In this document: positions 13,259 through 24,267 of the stretch, in pieces | Position numbering within the stretch: the first letter of the stretch is position 1 | How the letters are laid out: each line of letters opens with the position of its first letter | Assembly (NCBI RefSeq): GCF_007655135.1 | Contig: NC_045134.1 | Coordinates: forward strand, 4,918,982-4,982,981 | DNA: 64,000 bases | DNA from: Punica granatum | Lineage: Eukaryota; Streptophyta; Magnoliopsida; Myrtales; Lythraceae | Reading direction: 5' to 3' | Notes under the pieces: model-generated | Database searches by the model: none | Told to the model about the DNA's origin: nothing | Seen by the model: only the letters and a program-made list of their open reading frames with translations | Position numbers and translations under genes: made by a program

Positions 13259-16103
13259 GGGTCGACTGGCGAATATATTCTGTTTTTGGCTCGATGGTGA
13301 TGCTCACCGTTGAAAGCAGTCTCTGGAATGAACGCGTGAAGAAAAGGTGGATGCTTTCTCTTGGAGAAGGGTCTACGAGGAGGGAGGAAGGACAGGGGGC
13401 GGTGCTTCAGTGGTGTCGGCGGCGGCGGTAGTTATGACGGGGTACTTCAGATTCTAATTGGGTGGGAGAAAGGACGGTTGATTGGGACTTCGAGGAAAGT
13501 GCTTGTTTGGATACCGGATTATTGACCTCTACGATCGCTCCAAGTAACGCCCTCGCGCTTTCAATCGCTAACCATCGGATATATCCTCAACGGGACAAGA
13601 TATGGCTTAGCCGGATTCGGTGTGACATACAAGGACATAATATGCTCTTTCTCGTCGCGTCACGCAGCTTAAAATATTTTAGGAACTCGTCGTATTACTT
13701 TCAATTAACTACGCGAAATCACAGAGAGCATAGGGATATTACATATATGAGATTTGATTAGATTTAGAAGTTTTTGCATATTCTTAATATTTACGAGATC
13801 TGTATATTAGGTAGACATTATATGATGAATCATGATCTATAAATAATAGATATCCTTGTTGAGCTCTTTCACGGTTGCACGAGAGTTTCCATCAATATCT
13901 CTCTTTTTTTAAAAAAAAAATTCCAATGCAAACCATGCGACTCAACCCCATGAGATTCCGATCGGATCGTACCAGGTGTTTATGCAACGATTGACTCAAC
14001 TCGACCCGACCTGAACCGACGAAACCAAATGTAAATCTCTCCGGGTAAGAAGGGAATGCCAAACAAGGTAGACGTGTTTGTGGGGGCCCACTAACGGTGA
14101 GGCAGAGTGTCGGCAGTTATGTGGAAGCTTGAGCAAGCAACAGCACAACAACCTTGGCAGAAAACAAGAAAGTCAAAGAAGGTTCCTCTTCATCGTTCTG
14201 TTGACCAATGGGTGCCTTTGGTCGGTTATGGTTATCCTCTCCATTCGCGTCGCCTTCTGTCTTACCGGTCAAACCTTTAACTCAGATCAGAAGCAACTGT
14301 GAATGAATGGTCGATATTTCCATGCGCCGGGTGCATGCTCCCACTCAGATATGGAAGATTAGATTAGATTAGATTAGATTTGATCCATCCCTTTGCTAGG
14401 AACCGCGCAAAAGCTTGACAAAGAAGAGTCCTAACTCCTAATCCAGCAAAAGAAAGTGTCCTAACTCCTAAGGCTAATGTCGTGCATAATTGGGTAAAAT
14501 CTACCTGAAAATTAACCAGATGACCGTCACGAGGGATGCTCGTGAGCTCTCCACTCCATGGACATCTCAGAATGAACAGTCTCAACTCGAGGCTCCGAAA
14601 CCTTGCTGCTCTAGGACTCATTCGAGTACGGTAGAAGGATATTAAAAAAAAAAAACTGAAACCCATGATATCGCATGATCTAATTATGTCATAACGGACC
14701 GAATCGGCCCGGTAGTAAAGGCCATTTAGTTTCGGCCCAGAATAAGAGGGTCCAAATTTGACTATATGGAAAGAATATGTGCTTTTGGCAACGGCAATGG
14801 AATTCCGATCCACCTTACCAACATTTTGCACAAGATGAAATTGAAATTCCATTTCCAACCGCCAGCCCCTTTAGGGGATAAATTATTAAATAAATAAAAA
14901 TTGACGAATAAATCATTTTCTGGCCATGATTGGAAGAAAAGACACACAGAGGGAGTCAATTCTTCATTCAGCTCTCAAATTTTTTAATGCTTGATGATTG
15001 AGAAGAACCATTTTAATTTTAATTTGGTTTGGTTTTGCTTGACATGTAAAACACTCATTCCCCTTCCAATCCCAAAAAACCATCCCTTTTCTTGGCTCTT
15101 TCTTATTCTTTCCATCCCCCAATCATCAGAAGGGGAACCAGACCAATCCCAGGTTCATCGCCAGGGCTGTTCTCGCCTTCGATTCATTTTTCTGCTTTGC
15201 TTGTCCCATGATTGTTGTTACTTTCTGCGAGTTACTGCATGTTTGCATAAAGGTAGTTTGTTTTGGGTTAACCAGTCATGAATGGATTCTGGGATTCTGC
15301 AACCACCGGTTGTGATGTTCAGGCACACTGTTTTGTAAAGTTTTGGCACGTCAGTGTCGAGCTGCATAGGGTGTGGGGATTCCTGTCGACACACCGGGGT
15401 TGGTATCGGGCCCGTTTTGTTTACTGAAGTCCATGATGAACTTATCCAATTTGATCGTGTTGACGTTGTCTGGATTGCATTCTGTTCTGGATTTGCTCTC
15501 CGTAACCTCTTGTCGGGTTCAAGCATGTTCTCATGTCAGAGATGAATGGGACTGGATTCCGGGAAAAGAATGGACATCTATTAATGGAACCTTTTAGCAG
15601 GATAAGAGCATTGCTGAGAAGTAACATATGGACTGTCTGTACAAAAACGTGTTCTATTGTTTTGTACAAGTCTGCCTTTATATGTCCCTCTATAGCTGCG
15701 AGGTTGTCATTTCTCCATGTCAACAGCAACCTGCAACTGGTTAGGCACAAAATCGAGCTAGCTTCAATCAGTCCTGTCCGTGAATTTGCTCTTGCCTCCG
15801 TTATTTTATCATTCTAGAAATGGATCTACGTTAGCCTCTAGGGGTTTCCCGGCATATTAATTTTCCATTTGATTAATTTAAAAACTCGATTAGGTGGACT
15901 TGCAGAACTCTTAGCTTGATCAGCTGTAAATCCCGTAATTGTGCGACTTCTATTCCATTTCGAAGTTGGTGTTGCGGAAATCTGCAGCCGTGTCCCTGTG
16001 CGGTCACCAACTTCTGCATCCTACATCTTATTTAATGTTCGTGAACGATATATTTCATTATTTCCCAACTAAAAGATATCATTCTTGATTCACAGACACA
16101 ACA
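13253..16103. other. Divergent intergenic region between CFIm25 and the L18a-like gene
   Basis: No supported protein gene. It includes an (AGATT)5 pentanucleotide repeat at 14356-14380. Pyrimidine-rich sequence around 15050-15180 could be the 5' leader of the L18a-like gene. A leader intron ending at the acceptor CACAG just before 16096 is plausible, but no unique donor can be chosen. The many open frames here are short and overlap in both strands. Confidence 0.5.
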
Positions 16104-16864
16104 ATGGATGAGACAGAGGGCCTGAAAAATGGGCGCGAGATGGGAAGAACTGCTTCCGAGAAGCTCTTACGGCCATCAGCTCGGAATTTGGTATTCAAAG
16201 GTAGTGACAAGCACCGAACTCCAATAAGAACTTTTGAGATGAAAGTTTTCACTTAGTTTTCGTGCTGGCGAACCTGTTTTCGTTTCATCCACTCAGTCTC
16301 ATATCCGCTACATGTTCTCGTATATGAAATGGACTTGTTTGGTGTGTGAGAAACAGGGCAAGCAACAGATGCAACCGACAGCGAGAAGATGAAGTACATG
16401 CTCATCAAAGACCCCGAAGACTACCAACTCGGGGGCATCTATGATAAGCCCCTCCCTTGTTTTGGGTGTGGAGTCGGGTGGTTCTCGTAAGTACCCTATT
16501 GATCTAAGTCTTTCCTATTCTAAAATTGTACAAGAAGCGTAAATCGAAGGTAAGATCTTTCTGCTGCTCTCAGGTTTCTTCTTGGCTTCCTATGCCCGTT
16601 TATGTGGTACTATGCCACAGTCCTCTATTTCGGGAACTACTACCGCAAGGATCCTCGCGAAAGAGCAGGCCTCGCTGCATCTGCTATTGCTGTACTCACT
16701 CTCTCTATCTGTCTTCATTCCACCCATCAAACATTTTCATGAAAGTTCATCGAGAACGATAGCATGAAAATGCAGGCTGAGCTAGTTCAGGTTCATTTTT
16801 GCAGGCAATGGTCTACTCCATCCTCCTGCTGGTCATAATAGCAGTATTCATGCTCCGAAGCTAA
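16104..16864 (+). CDS. 60S ribosomal protein L18a-like protein (plant membrane protein)
   Basis: Four coding exons: 16104-16200, 16357-16486, 16574-16691, 16805-16864. They total 405 bases, 134 residues. The protein reads MDETEGLKNG..., then the conserved YMLIKDPEDYQLGGIYDKPLPCFGCGVGWFSFLLGF. A first membrane segment continues to a GNYYRKDPRERAGLAASAIAA region, and a second membrane segment ends in VFMLRS. This fits the plant family annotated as 60S ribosomal protein L18a-like. Despite the name these are small two-pass membrane proteins, not the ribosomal protein, and their role is poorly defined. All junctions are GT-AG and the phases close. The neighbouring gene is convergent. Confidence 0.85.
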
Positions 16865-18097
16865 CTTCAGGTCGAAACAGCGAGAATGAAATGCAGAAAT
16901 TCACGTTCTCTTGTAGATATTGCTTTCTCCATGGCAAAATGCAGGAAGTAAGCTCTGTTACAGATTCAACCGAGAACCGAATACGTACTGCACAGTTTTT
17001 CAGTAAATATTAGTCCGGAAACAGAAGATATCATATAATGTGGCCAGAGTATATGTAACGTCGTCATTTGGTCGTAGGAAGACGGGGATATAATTATTGT
17101 TTTTTCAAGTGGTGAACATAAATAATTGCAGATCGATGTTTCGGTGAGAATCAAATCACTGTATATTCCTTACAAAAAGATGAGACTCAGATTCGTCAGT
17201 TTCTTTTTGGCACATATGGCGGATTACAATGACATATTTCGATTTCTTGCTCAAATCATTGCTATAAGGCGAACATATGTTCCAATGACGTCCATTTGAA
17301 TTCCTTCATGCCATCCCGATCAATCGCCGTGGGGTGTTACGCAGTGTGAAAGTGATGATAATGCTTGCAGCATCATGAACAGATCTTTCCTCGGTTCAAA
17401 TGCGCTACAAGTATATCGAGATCTTCCACTTGCATAACACAGAGAGCGAGAGTACCCAAGAAGCTATTACTTCATGAAAAACCTTTATTTGTAGAAACTA
17501 CAAGCTCCCGATTTTGTTGACGAGAAATCACCAACCCCAGGGAGTTGTTCACTTGCATAACAGAGGAAGTTGTTAGCCTTTTTTCCGAGCATTTATTCGG
17601 TTTAGTACTCTTCACGGAAGTAACAGTGTACGCTAAGTTCGACCAAAGACTATATACACACTTTGTATGTGGTGTCCTGCACACTTTGTATGTGGTGTTC
17701 GCAGGACGAAAACATGATAACAGAGTTCTAAGATATGAATATAGACGGGCAAATTGATCTTTGGTGATCGAATTCAGGTATATTCCTCAGTAGAAGATAA
17801 GATCATGCATCAATTTTTGGCATATATGATGTATCGCACCAACCACATTTGCTGTAAAACTGTTGCCTGTACTACAAGTCCCAGTCTTCGATCCGAATTA
17901 CCTCCAGGGTGTTAGCAAAAAAGCAAACAAGGTCATACAAGTCTATGATAAGCAAAACAAATCTAAACTTGTACACATTTCCCAATTAAACAAATGAACA
18001 CCACTGATTTCGTAAAATCGTAAAACTAACCATGAAAGCAAGCAATCAGTAATACACCAATCAATTGAATAGTGTTGAAATTTGAGTAACAACTGCG
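16865..18097. other. Convergent spacer, no gene seen
   Basis: Lies between the stops of the L18a-like gene and the GPCAT gene and should contain both 3' UTRs. I see no further coding sequence. Confidence 0.55.
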
Positions 18098-21000
18098 CTA
18101 TGACTCATCCCCCTCAGACGAATTCTCTACCTTGGTCGGGCTATCGCTCTCTGTGGGCTGGTCCTGCTGGGGCTGGGCTGCTGCTGTGCCCCTTTCAGAC
18201 TTGAGCTTCTCTTTGAGGATGACCTGCCTCGGCATCACATCTAGGAGGAAGCTTGCACCATTCCACACAGTTGCAGACACTTTGAGTATCTGAAAAACGA
18301 CCGATAGTCTGTACGACAAGAAGATTGGGACTGTGAGCGCCATGGTAGCCACAGAGAATATCGCCTGGAGGACGATGAACATGAGCATTCGATTTTGGTC
18401 CCCAAGTATGCCGCTCAGTCGCCACCATATGTTATTGGCTTTTTGCGCTTTCTTGGAGAGTTCCCTGCCAACAAAAGAAGGAAAAGAAGAGAAGTTGAAA
18501 ATACTTCTTTAGTTTATTGGGCTCTATGAATGTCCAAAAGAACCTTCGAATTATACAAATAATTTTTTTCCTACTTAATAAGATCCAAGACTCCTACTAA
18601 GACCGCAAAAAATCTATGGTCCATATTGTTCTATGGAACGACAATATAGACTGGAAGATAGGGAAATTTTACGTCATGGAATTGCAAATGGTACCAAATA
18701 CTCAATGTGATCACTACACTAACAGGTTGACTGGAAAAGGCCCTTTAATTCTGGCTTGTAAGCGCCCTTGAACAGGACACAGACAACCTCCAATGAATTA
18801 AAAGACGAGTGGAATTGACACCATTTATAACAATCGAGAGTACCTGTAAGAAGTCATTACTTCAGGATCTCTCAACAGCCTCTGTCGACGCAGGACATTG
18901 ACTATGAGAAAATAGAGGATCTGCCAGAGTGTGTAAACGAATAAGGGAACCAAAAACAGCCAAGTCCAGAGATACGACTTGTCCTCTACATAAGGCCAAG
19001 AAACTCTCTTGGCCGTTCCCTCTGGGTGCATTGCAGCAAAGGTGGTAGGATTCCACCATCTTATCGTGAAAAACACCAACCCTGCAATAAAATATTACTA
19101 AGAAAATTATAGAAGAATGCATGATATAGAAAATCCTCATGAGCTTGAATAACTTTATATTTGAAAGTCAAAACTTTGTTTACTTGGGCGGATCAAACTC
19201 ACCAGGTAAAAGATGAATAAGGACACTGATGATTTTATCTACAGAGCTGAATACCAAGCTACAACGCCAAATGATTAATGCCCAAGCCAAAGGCCCCTGA
19301 AAAGCATTCAGTAGACCTAAGAGGGAGGACTTGTATCAGTCTGAAAAATAGACTAAATTTAAAGGTTAATTGCTCACCTCTGCAAAAGAGAAGCAGATCA
19401 TGAAAAGCTTTTCATTTTTCGGGTATAGAAGAAGATCAACCAAGAAGATGGTGTTGGCATAGTAGCAGAAATCCTGTTGAAATAATACCAGGGTATCAAT
19501 CCTTACTTGTCATGCAACTGCAATATGATGGGTATATAAAGGGAATTGATACACTGAAACAGATCCTGGGAGAGTTGAAATCAGAAACAAAGTAGAGACA
19601 AATAGTGAGGTAAGCAATGACAGAGATAATTTGTGGAAGACATAAGCTTCAATTACTCCAACATATTAGTTTCCGATTGGTCAGATTTTACTTAATCCAC
19701 ATCAATTTTCTCCCGAATCCTTTCACCAAGTTTTAAATGACTTCCACATCACAAAAAAGTACAATTAACATAATCCCAAAAGCACCAGAATGTCCAATTT
19801 TCTAATGCATCGCACGATGCAACGTCTGTTAACTTGCCTCTTGACCCGCAAAATAGATCAGAGTGAATGAGCATTGCCCATAACAACTTGATACACTATT
19901 CACTATGAGAACCCAAGTTGGACCTAAATCAAGCCGAACAGACACAGCAACCATAACGGTAACTTCTCTCAGGAAATGTCAGGGCTTACCAGGAGATAGT
20001 AATGCCACTTCTTGAACCGGTAGTATATCCATCGAAGGGGGACAAAAGTGACGTAGAAAAAACAATATACGTAAGGAATGTCTTGCGGTCCTGAACAAAA
20101 AACCCGAGGGAACAATCGTGAAATCCAAACCACAAGTATGCTCAAATCCATCTCCATGAGACAAAAAAGAAAAGAAAAGCTCAACTTACTGGCTCCCAAG
20201 AGGAAGCAGAACCCCCCAGACCCGAGAACACCAAAAAAATGAGTTATCTGAAAAACCAAGACAAAGTGAAATTAGGATCTTACTAACTACCAATCAGAGA
20301 TAATTGATCACAAGACTTCTCAGCACCCTGCAGGCTATCTGCTAAATTCATAGCAACTGCCTTCCAACACATTACTCATTAATCTCAAGAGAGCCAAAGC
20401 ATATCCACCGAACAGAAGTATGAACTAGTCAATATGAGGAAATCTTCCATGACTCGATTAAACCGATCACATTGCATGCTGTGCTGGTAAAAACACCGTG
20501 GGCCTCAAGAACAAAACTCGGGTCCCACTCTGGTTCCAAGAATACCATTCCATGGCAATCCTTATGTTCTAGGACCACCCATACTTTATACTCCCTGACA
20601 TCATAATTGGAAGAGATGGATTGACTGTGGCATTTAACAAGATCCACTGGTTGTCCTTCCCAGCGGCGCAATCTTCACGTGTTACAATCAATACCCAGGG
20701 AAGTGCCAATCATTGAAACACGACACAACATTAAGGTTCCCTCTCGAGCCTCAGCTCTCAACCACACCGAACCAAATGAGAAGCTCCACAAGACAGGCTT
20801 CTCCTTCCTCATGCAGCAGCTCTTGAAAAAGGAAAGGCAGAAAGAAAAGGCTTGCCTTGTTAATGAATCTCTCGTGCTCTTCAGCCTGCTTGGCGATCTT
20901 AACGGCCTGCTTGGAGAGGATCTGCTTGGTCTGATTGGCCTGCTTCGATATAATCTCCTTGGTTTTGGCAACCCTCTACACAAAAGGGAAGGACACCCAT

Positions 21001-21150
21001 CTCAGGAAACGGAATCAATCCCACGAAAGTCGAAAGCTTTCGAAGAAACAGACACGAATTTTCTACCTTGGATCGATCCTGTATGCCCTGCTTCACTGTC
21101 TGGGATGAATCATCGCTCGCCTCCTCCGTTGGGTCTCTGCCGTTGTCCAT
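18098..21150 (-). CDS. GPCAT: Glycerophosphocholine acyltransferase 1 (DUF2838 multipass membrane protein)
   Basis: Eight coding exons on the minus strand: 21150-21067, 20975-20856, 20247-20190, 20090-19990, 19473-19378, 19296-19203, 19081-18844, 18464-18098. They total 1158 bases, 385 residues. The enzyme uses acyl-CoA to acylate glycerophosphocholine to lysophosphatidylcholine at the ER, recycling phosphatidylcholine breakdown products. An N-terminal acidic part is followed by a Lys/Gln/Ala-rich coiled-coil ([12 protein letters not shown]...EEHERFINK) and at least six hydrophobic segments. Conserved motifs include [74 protein letters not shown] and [29 protein letters not shown]. The C-terminal tail is acidic and variable. 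The intron after exon 2 (20855-20248) starts with GC, not GT. A dispersed repeat sits in the last intron. Confidence 0.88.
18603..18747 (-). repeat. Dispersed repeat copy in the last GPCAT intron (inverted relative to 33341-33490)
   Basis: The reverse complement of this segment aligns by eye along its full length with 33341-33490. Shared landmarks are AAAGGGCCTTTT, AGTCAACCTG, CACATTGA, ATTTGGTACCATTTGCAA, TTTCCCTATCTTC, AGTCTAT, TATGGACCATAGATTTTTTGC. No terminal repeats or target duplication were recognised, so the element class is unknown. Confidence 0.8.
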
Positions 21151-21594
21151 CGCCGCCTCTGGGTTATCGGGGAGAGCAGAGAAGAAGCAAGCAAGAAGTG
21201 ATGGATTCCCGGGTCGCTCTTCTTCCGAGTATTGTATGATGAGAGAAAGGGAGAGAGACAGAGAAAGAGAGGGGTGGAGGGAAGTATCAGCTCTATACAA
21301 TGGCAATAGCAGGCCTCTAGTTTCTTCTTCTTCTTCGTCATGTACACAAAAAATTATATACAGAAAAATTAACATATCGTTCTTCTTTTGGACCAATTTC
21401 AGAAGAAAGATTTTATTTGACTGCGACTTGATAGACAATATAACATAATACAACATTATTTTATAACAATAAGTATAATATAAAAAAAATAAAAATTGGT
21501 ACCTTAACAAAAGGCTCGGGCACGGGGCCGCCAGTCGAATGGTGCGAGTACTTGTAAAACCCAAGTTTGAGTCACTGTGGTGTTATGGAGGAGC
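21151..21594. other. GPCAT 5' leader and promoter region
   Basis: Purine-rich on the plus strand at 21237-21275 (GA-type run), followed by AT-rich sequence up to the TIR element. No gene is supported. Confidence 0.55.
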
Positions 21595-22220
21595 AGGGGT
21601 GGCAATTCATGTCGTGTCGTGTTTAAACGGGTTCGTGTCATCGAAGTCATAATCCGTATACGACACGATTATTAAACGGGTCAGGTTTTGGAAACCCATA
21701 CACGACACGTTTATATCTGTGTCAATCCGTTTAGACACGTTTAAACCCGTTTATCGAAACGTGTCATAATAGGTACACGTATACATGACACGATTATAAA
21801 TGTTATCAGGACACGTTAACCCAACTTGTGTATCCAATCAACTCAGTTACTCGGATACATTAACACGACATGTTTATCCGATTAACTCGTTTACCCGAAC
21901 ACGTTAACACGACATGTGTTGGATTGGGTGAAAGAAAGGAAATTAGGTTAGGGACTTAGGAAGTTAGAATTACATGAGGATATTTTGGTAAATCCAAACG
22001 AGTTAACGGGTTAAATGATTATAGTAACACGATTAAACATGTTTAAATAAACAGATTTAATCGTGTATAATCGGGTTACACGGGTTCAACCCGATAAGAC
22101 ACGCTTATTAACCGTGTTTAAACGGGTTGGATCCGTTTAGACCGATTATAAAAAATGTCCAACTCAAACCCGTTTAATTCCGTGTCGTGTTATCGTGTCG
22201 TGTGAAATATTGCCAGCCCT
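21595..22220. mobile_element. Non-autonomous TIR DNA transposon, about 626 bp
   Basis: The ends are imperfect terminal inverted repeats: AGGGGTGGCAAT at the left and, reverse-complemented, AGGGCTGGCAAT at the right (11 of 12). The flanks ATGGAGGAGC (21585-21594) and ATGCAGGAGC (22221-22230) match at 9 of 10 positions and look like a target-site duplication of about 8-10 bp. The interior has no coding capacity and is built from many variants of CGTGTC, GACACG and AAACGGGT in both orientations. The duplication length fits hAT (8) or Mutator (9), so the superfamily is left open. Confidence 0.75.
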
Positions 22221-24267
22221 ATGCAGGAGCATAAGTTCGCCTTCATGGCTTGCATAGTTGGGCTTGCATGGAGTTCACGTGTGCCGTGAGAACTGGTGCG
22301 ACGAAGACGAAGCCGGGATGCCTGACAAAAGAAAAGGAAAAGAAATAATTCTTAGAACTTTTTTTTCTTGAGTGGGAGAGGGTGCGAAGGATTTGGAGGA
22401 ACGACATATTGACGTCCACATCTTGGTTTTCAAACATTTGCTTCCGTGTACGCGGCTGTCGATAATAGGTGCCAAATCTAGCATTCATTTGTTTGTTCGT
22501 GCCACTCCCATGACCACGACCTTGTTCATCCCAACTTAGTTTATTTATTATTTCCTTTTCCTTTTTCCTTTCTTTTCTTGTTTATTATAAAGTTATAAAC
22601 TATATTTTATTTTGCCTTTGAATTTGAGACCATTACTAATTTAATGATTGAAGGTTTTGATTGTAGCAATTCGGTCGCACCCGAGCTGGATGGTAGGAAG
22701 TAGGAACTTCCTAATCGGTCTCGAGGGATTTATCGTTCTAGACGTCGACAAATTGTACCATTTCAATCGGTTATTCATGCAGAGGTTCTTTACTAATGGT
22801 ATCATTTTCAATAGTTCATATTTTTGATAAAAAAAAATTTGAACTTCTCCGAATATGAAAACTAGTATTGATCTTAGATTTAGTATATGTCAACCAACTT
22901 ATCTTATACATGATTCGAGTAAGAATTTCTCACTTTGGATTTGAATTAATACAAAATGGGAACTTCTCCGGTCTCTTTACGGAATTGTCCTTTCCTCGCT
23001 TTTATCGGCCTATAACTTTACCTACCTAGGGCTGGGCCTAACTTTTCCTCGGACCTAAGTGATTGTGCCGAGCCCAACAATTCGAGTGCCAAAGGGAGGC
23101 CTAGCCCATTGACGGCAATGAGAAAGTACGCTGGAAAGAGCAAATCTTTAGTCTTCCCATTTTACCCTCAGAAGTTTGCCAATGAACCACTTTACCTCCT
23201 CAAGTCCATCTATCGTCAATTTCGAGCCCCGTAGGTCCTAGTCTAGGACAACCTTGGACACTGAACCTCACATTCACAATGCGTATCTTCCCCATCCATA
23301 TAAAGATTTTGACAACCATTTTTTCACCAAGTGCAATATCTTTTAAATATCAACAATTATTTAGTTCATAAAAAGACTTGTTGTTTTACTCTAGTGATTT
23401 CTCATTTTTAGTCTAAACATATCCACAAAATCAATCAATGGAATGGAAGTTCTATGCTAGGCACTTGGAATTTGGATAGTATCAAAAGTCATATCATGTA
23501 AAATATGGTTCTATTGAGAGAAAATGAATTTTTTTTCTAGTTGAACTTAAAAATGTCAAAGAACGTAACTAAAAATAATTAACTTATTTATTAAGATTTC
23601 TATATATATATATATATACACATAAAGAATCTCATATATATATATATATAGATATAATACTTAAATAAAAAGCTAATTGAAATGATAAGATAAACATCAC
23701 TTAATTTTTTGATGTAAGTATTATTCCATCAAATTGGAAAAAAAAAGGAGATAATTTTAATGTAATACTCTTTTCAATTCATAAAAGTGATACTTGAAAA
23801 GAAGATGGAGGAAAGCATGAAATATCCATTCAATTCCATCTCATTCCTTTCGATTTCGATGTACCAAACACAACCAAATAATTCTTGTAGTGTAATAAAA
23901 AAAAACTTCAGGAGCTAATTGGTTAACATAGAAACATTAGGAGCGCAAAGTGGTCAAGGAACAAAAATTTGGGCCGAAAATAAAGTTTTCCCGAATGCAA
24001 ATGATATTCTGCCAGATTACTTTTCTCATCGAAGGGATGGTTCCTTGGTGATTCCCATTCCTTAACCACTACACTATCTTCTGTTATGGCTGTTAATGCC
24101 GCGTAAAGGACATCCCCAATCAAGTTGTAATCGGGGAAGAAGACCCGTATAAGAATTCGGCTCTGAACGAAGATCAGAGACCCAATTTTCAGGTCAGACG
24201 CACGATTTTCATCGATTTCGATTTCTGGGTCTTGGTGTGCTTCCTATCATCCATTCAAGAAGCAGCA
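22221..24267. other. Intergenic between TIR element and VPS2.1, no gene seen
   Basis: AT-rich spacer with two (TA)n runs at 23601-23618 and 23634-23650 and a poly-A stretch near 23900. The last 100 bases should be the VPS2.1 leader. No supported gene. Confidence 0.55.

Noticed and set aside
12969..13307. 112-residue minus-strand open frame covering CFIm25 exon 1
   Set aside because: It is out of frame with the conserved CFIm25 protein and includes the translated GA repeat.
14364..14858. 164-residue minus-strand open frame in the CFIm25/L18a-like spacer
   Set aside because: No conserved motif, overlaps a pentanucleotide repeat, and contains duplicated low-complexity peptide; no splice or family support.
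20899..21564. 221-residue minus-strand open frame across GPCAT exons 1-2
   Set aside because: It runs through the leader microsatellite and the first intron; the GPCAT frame with its splice sites accounts for the region.
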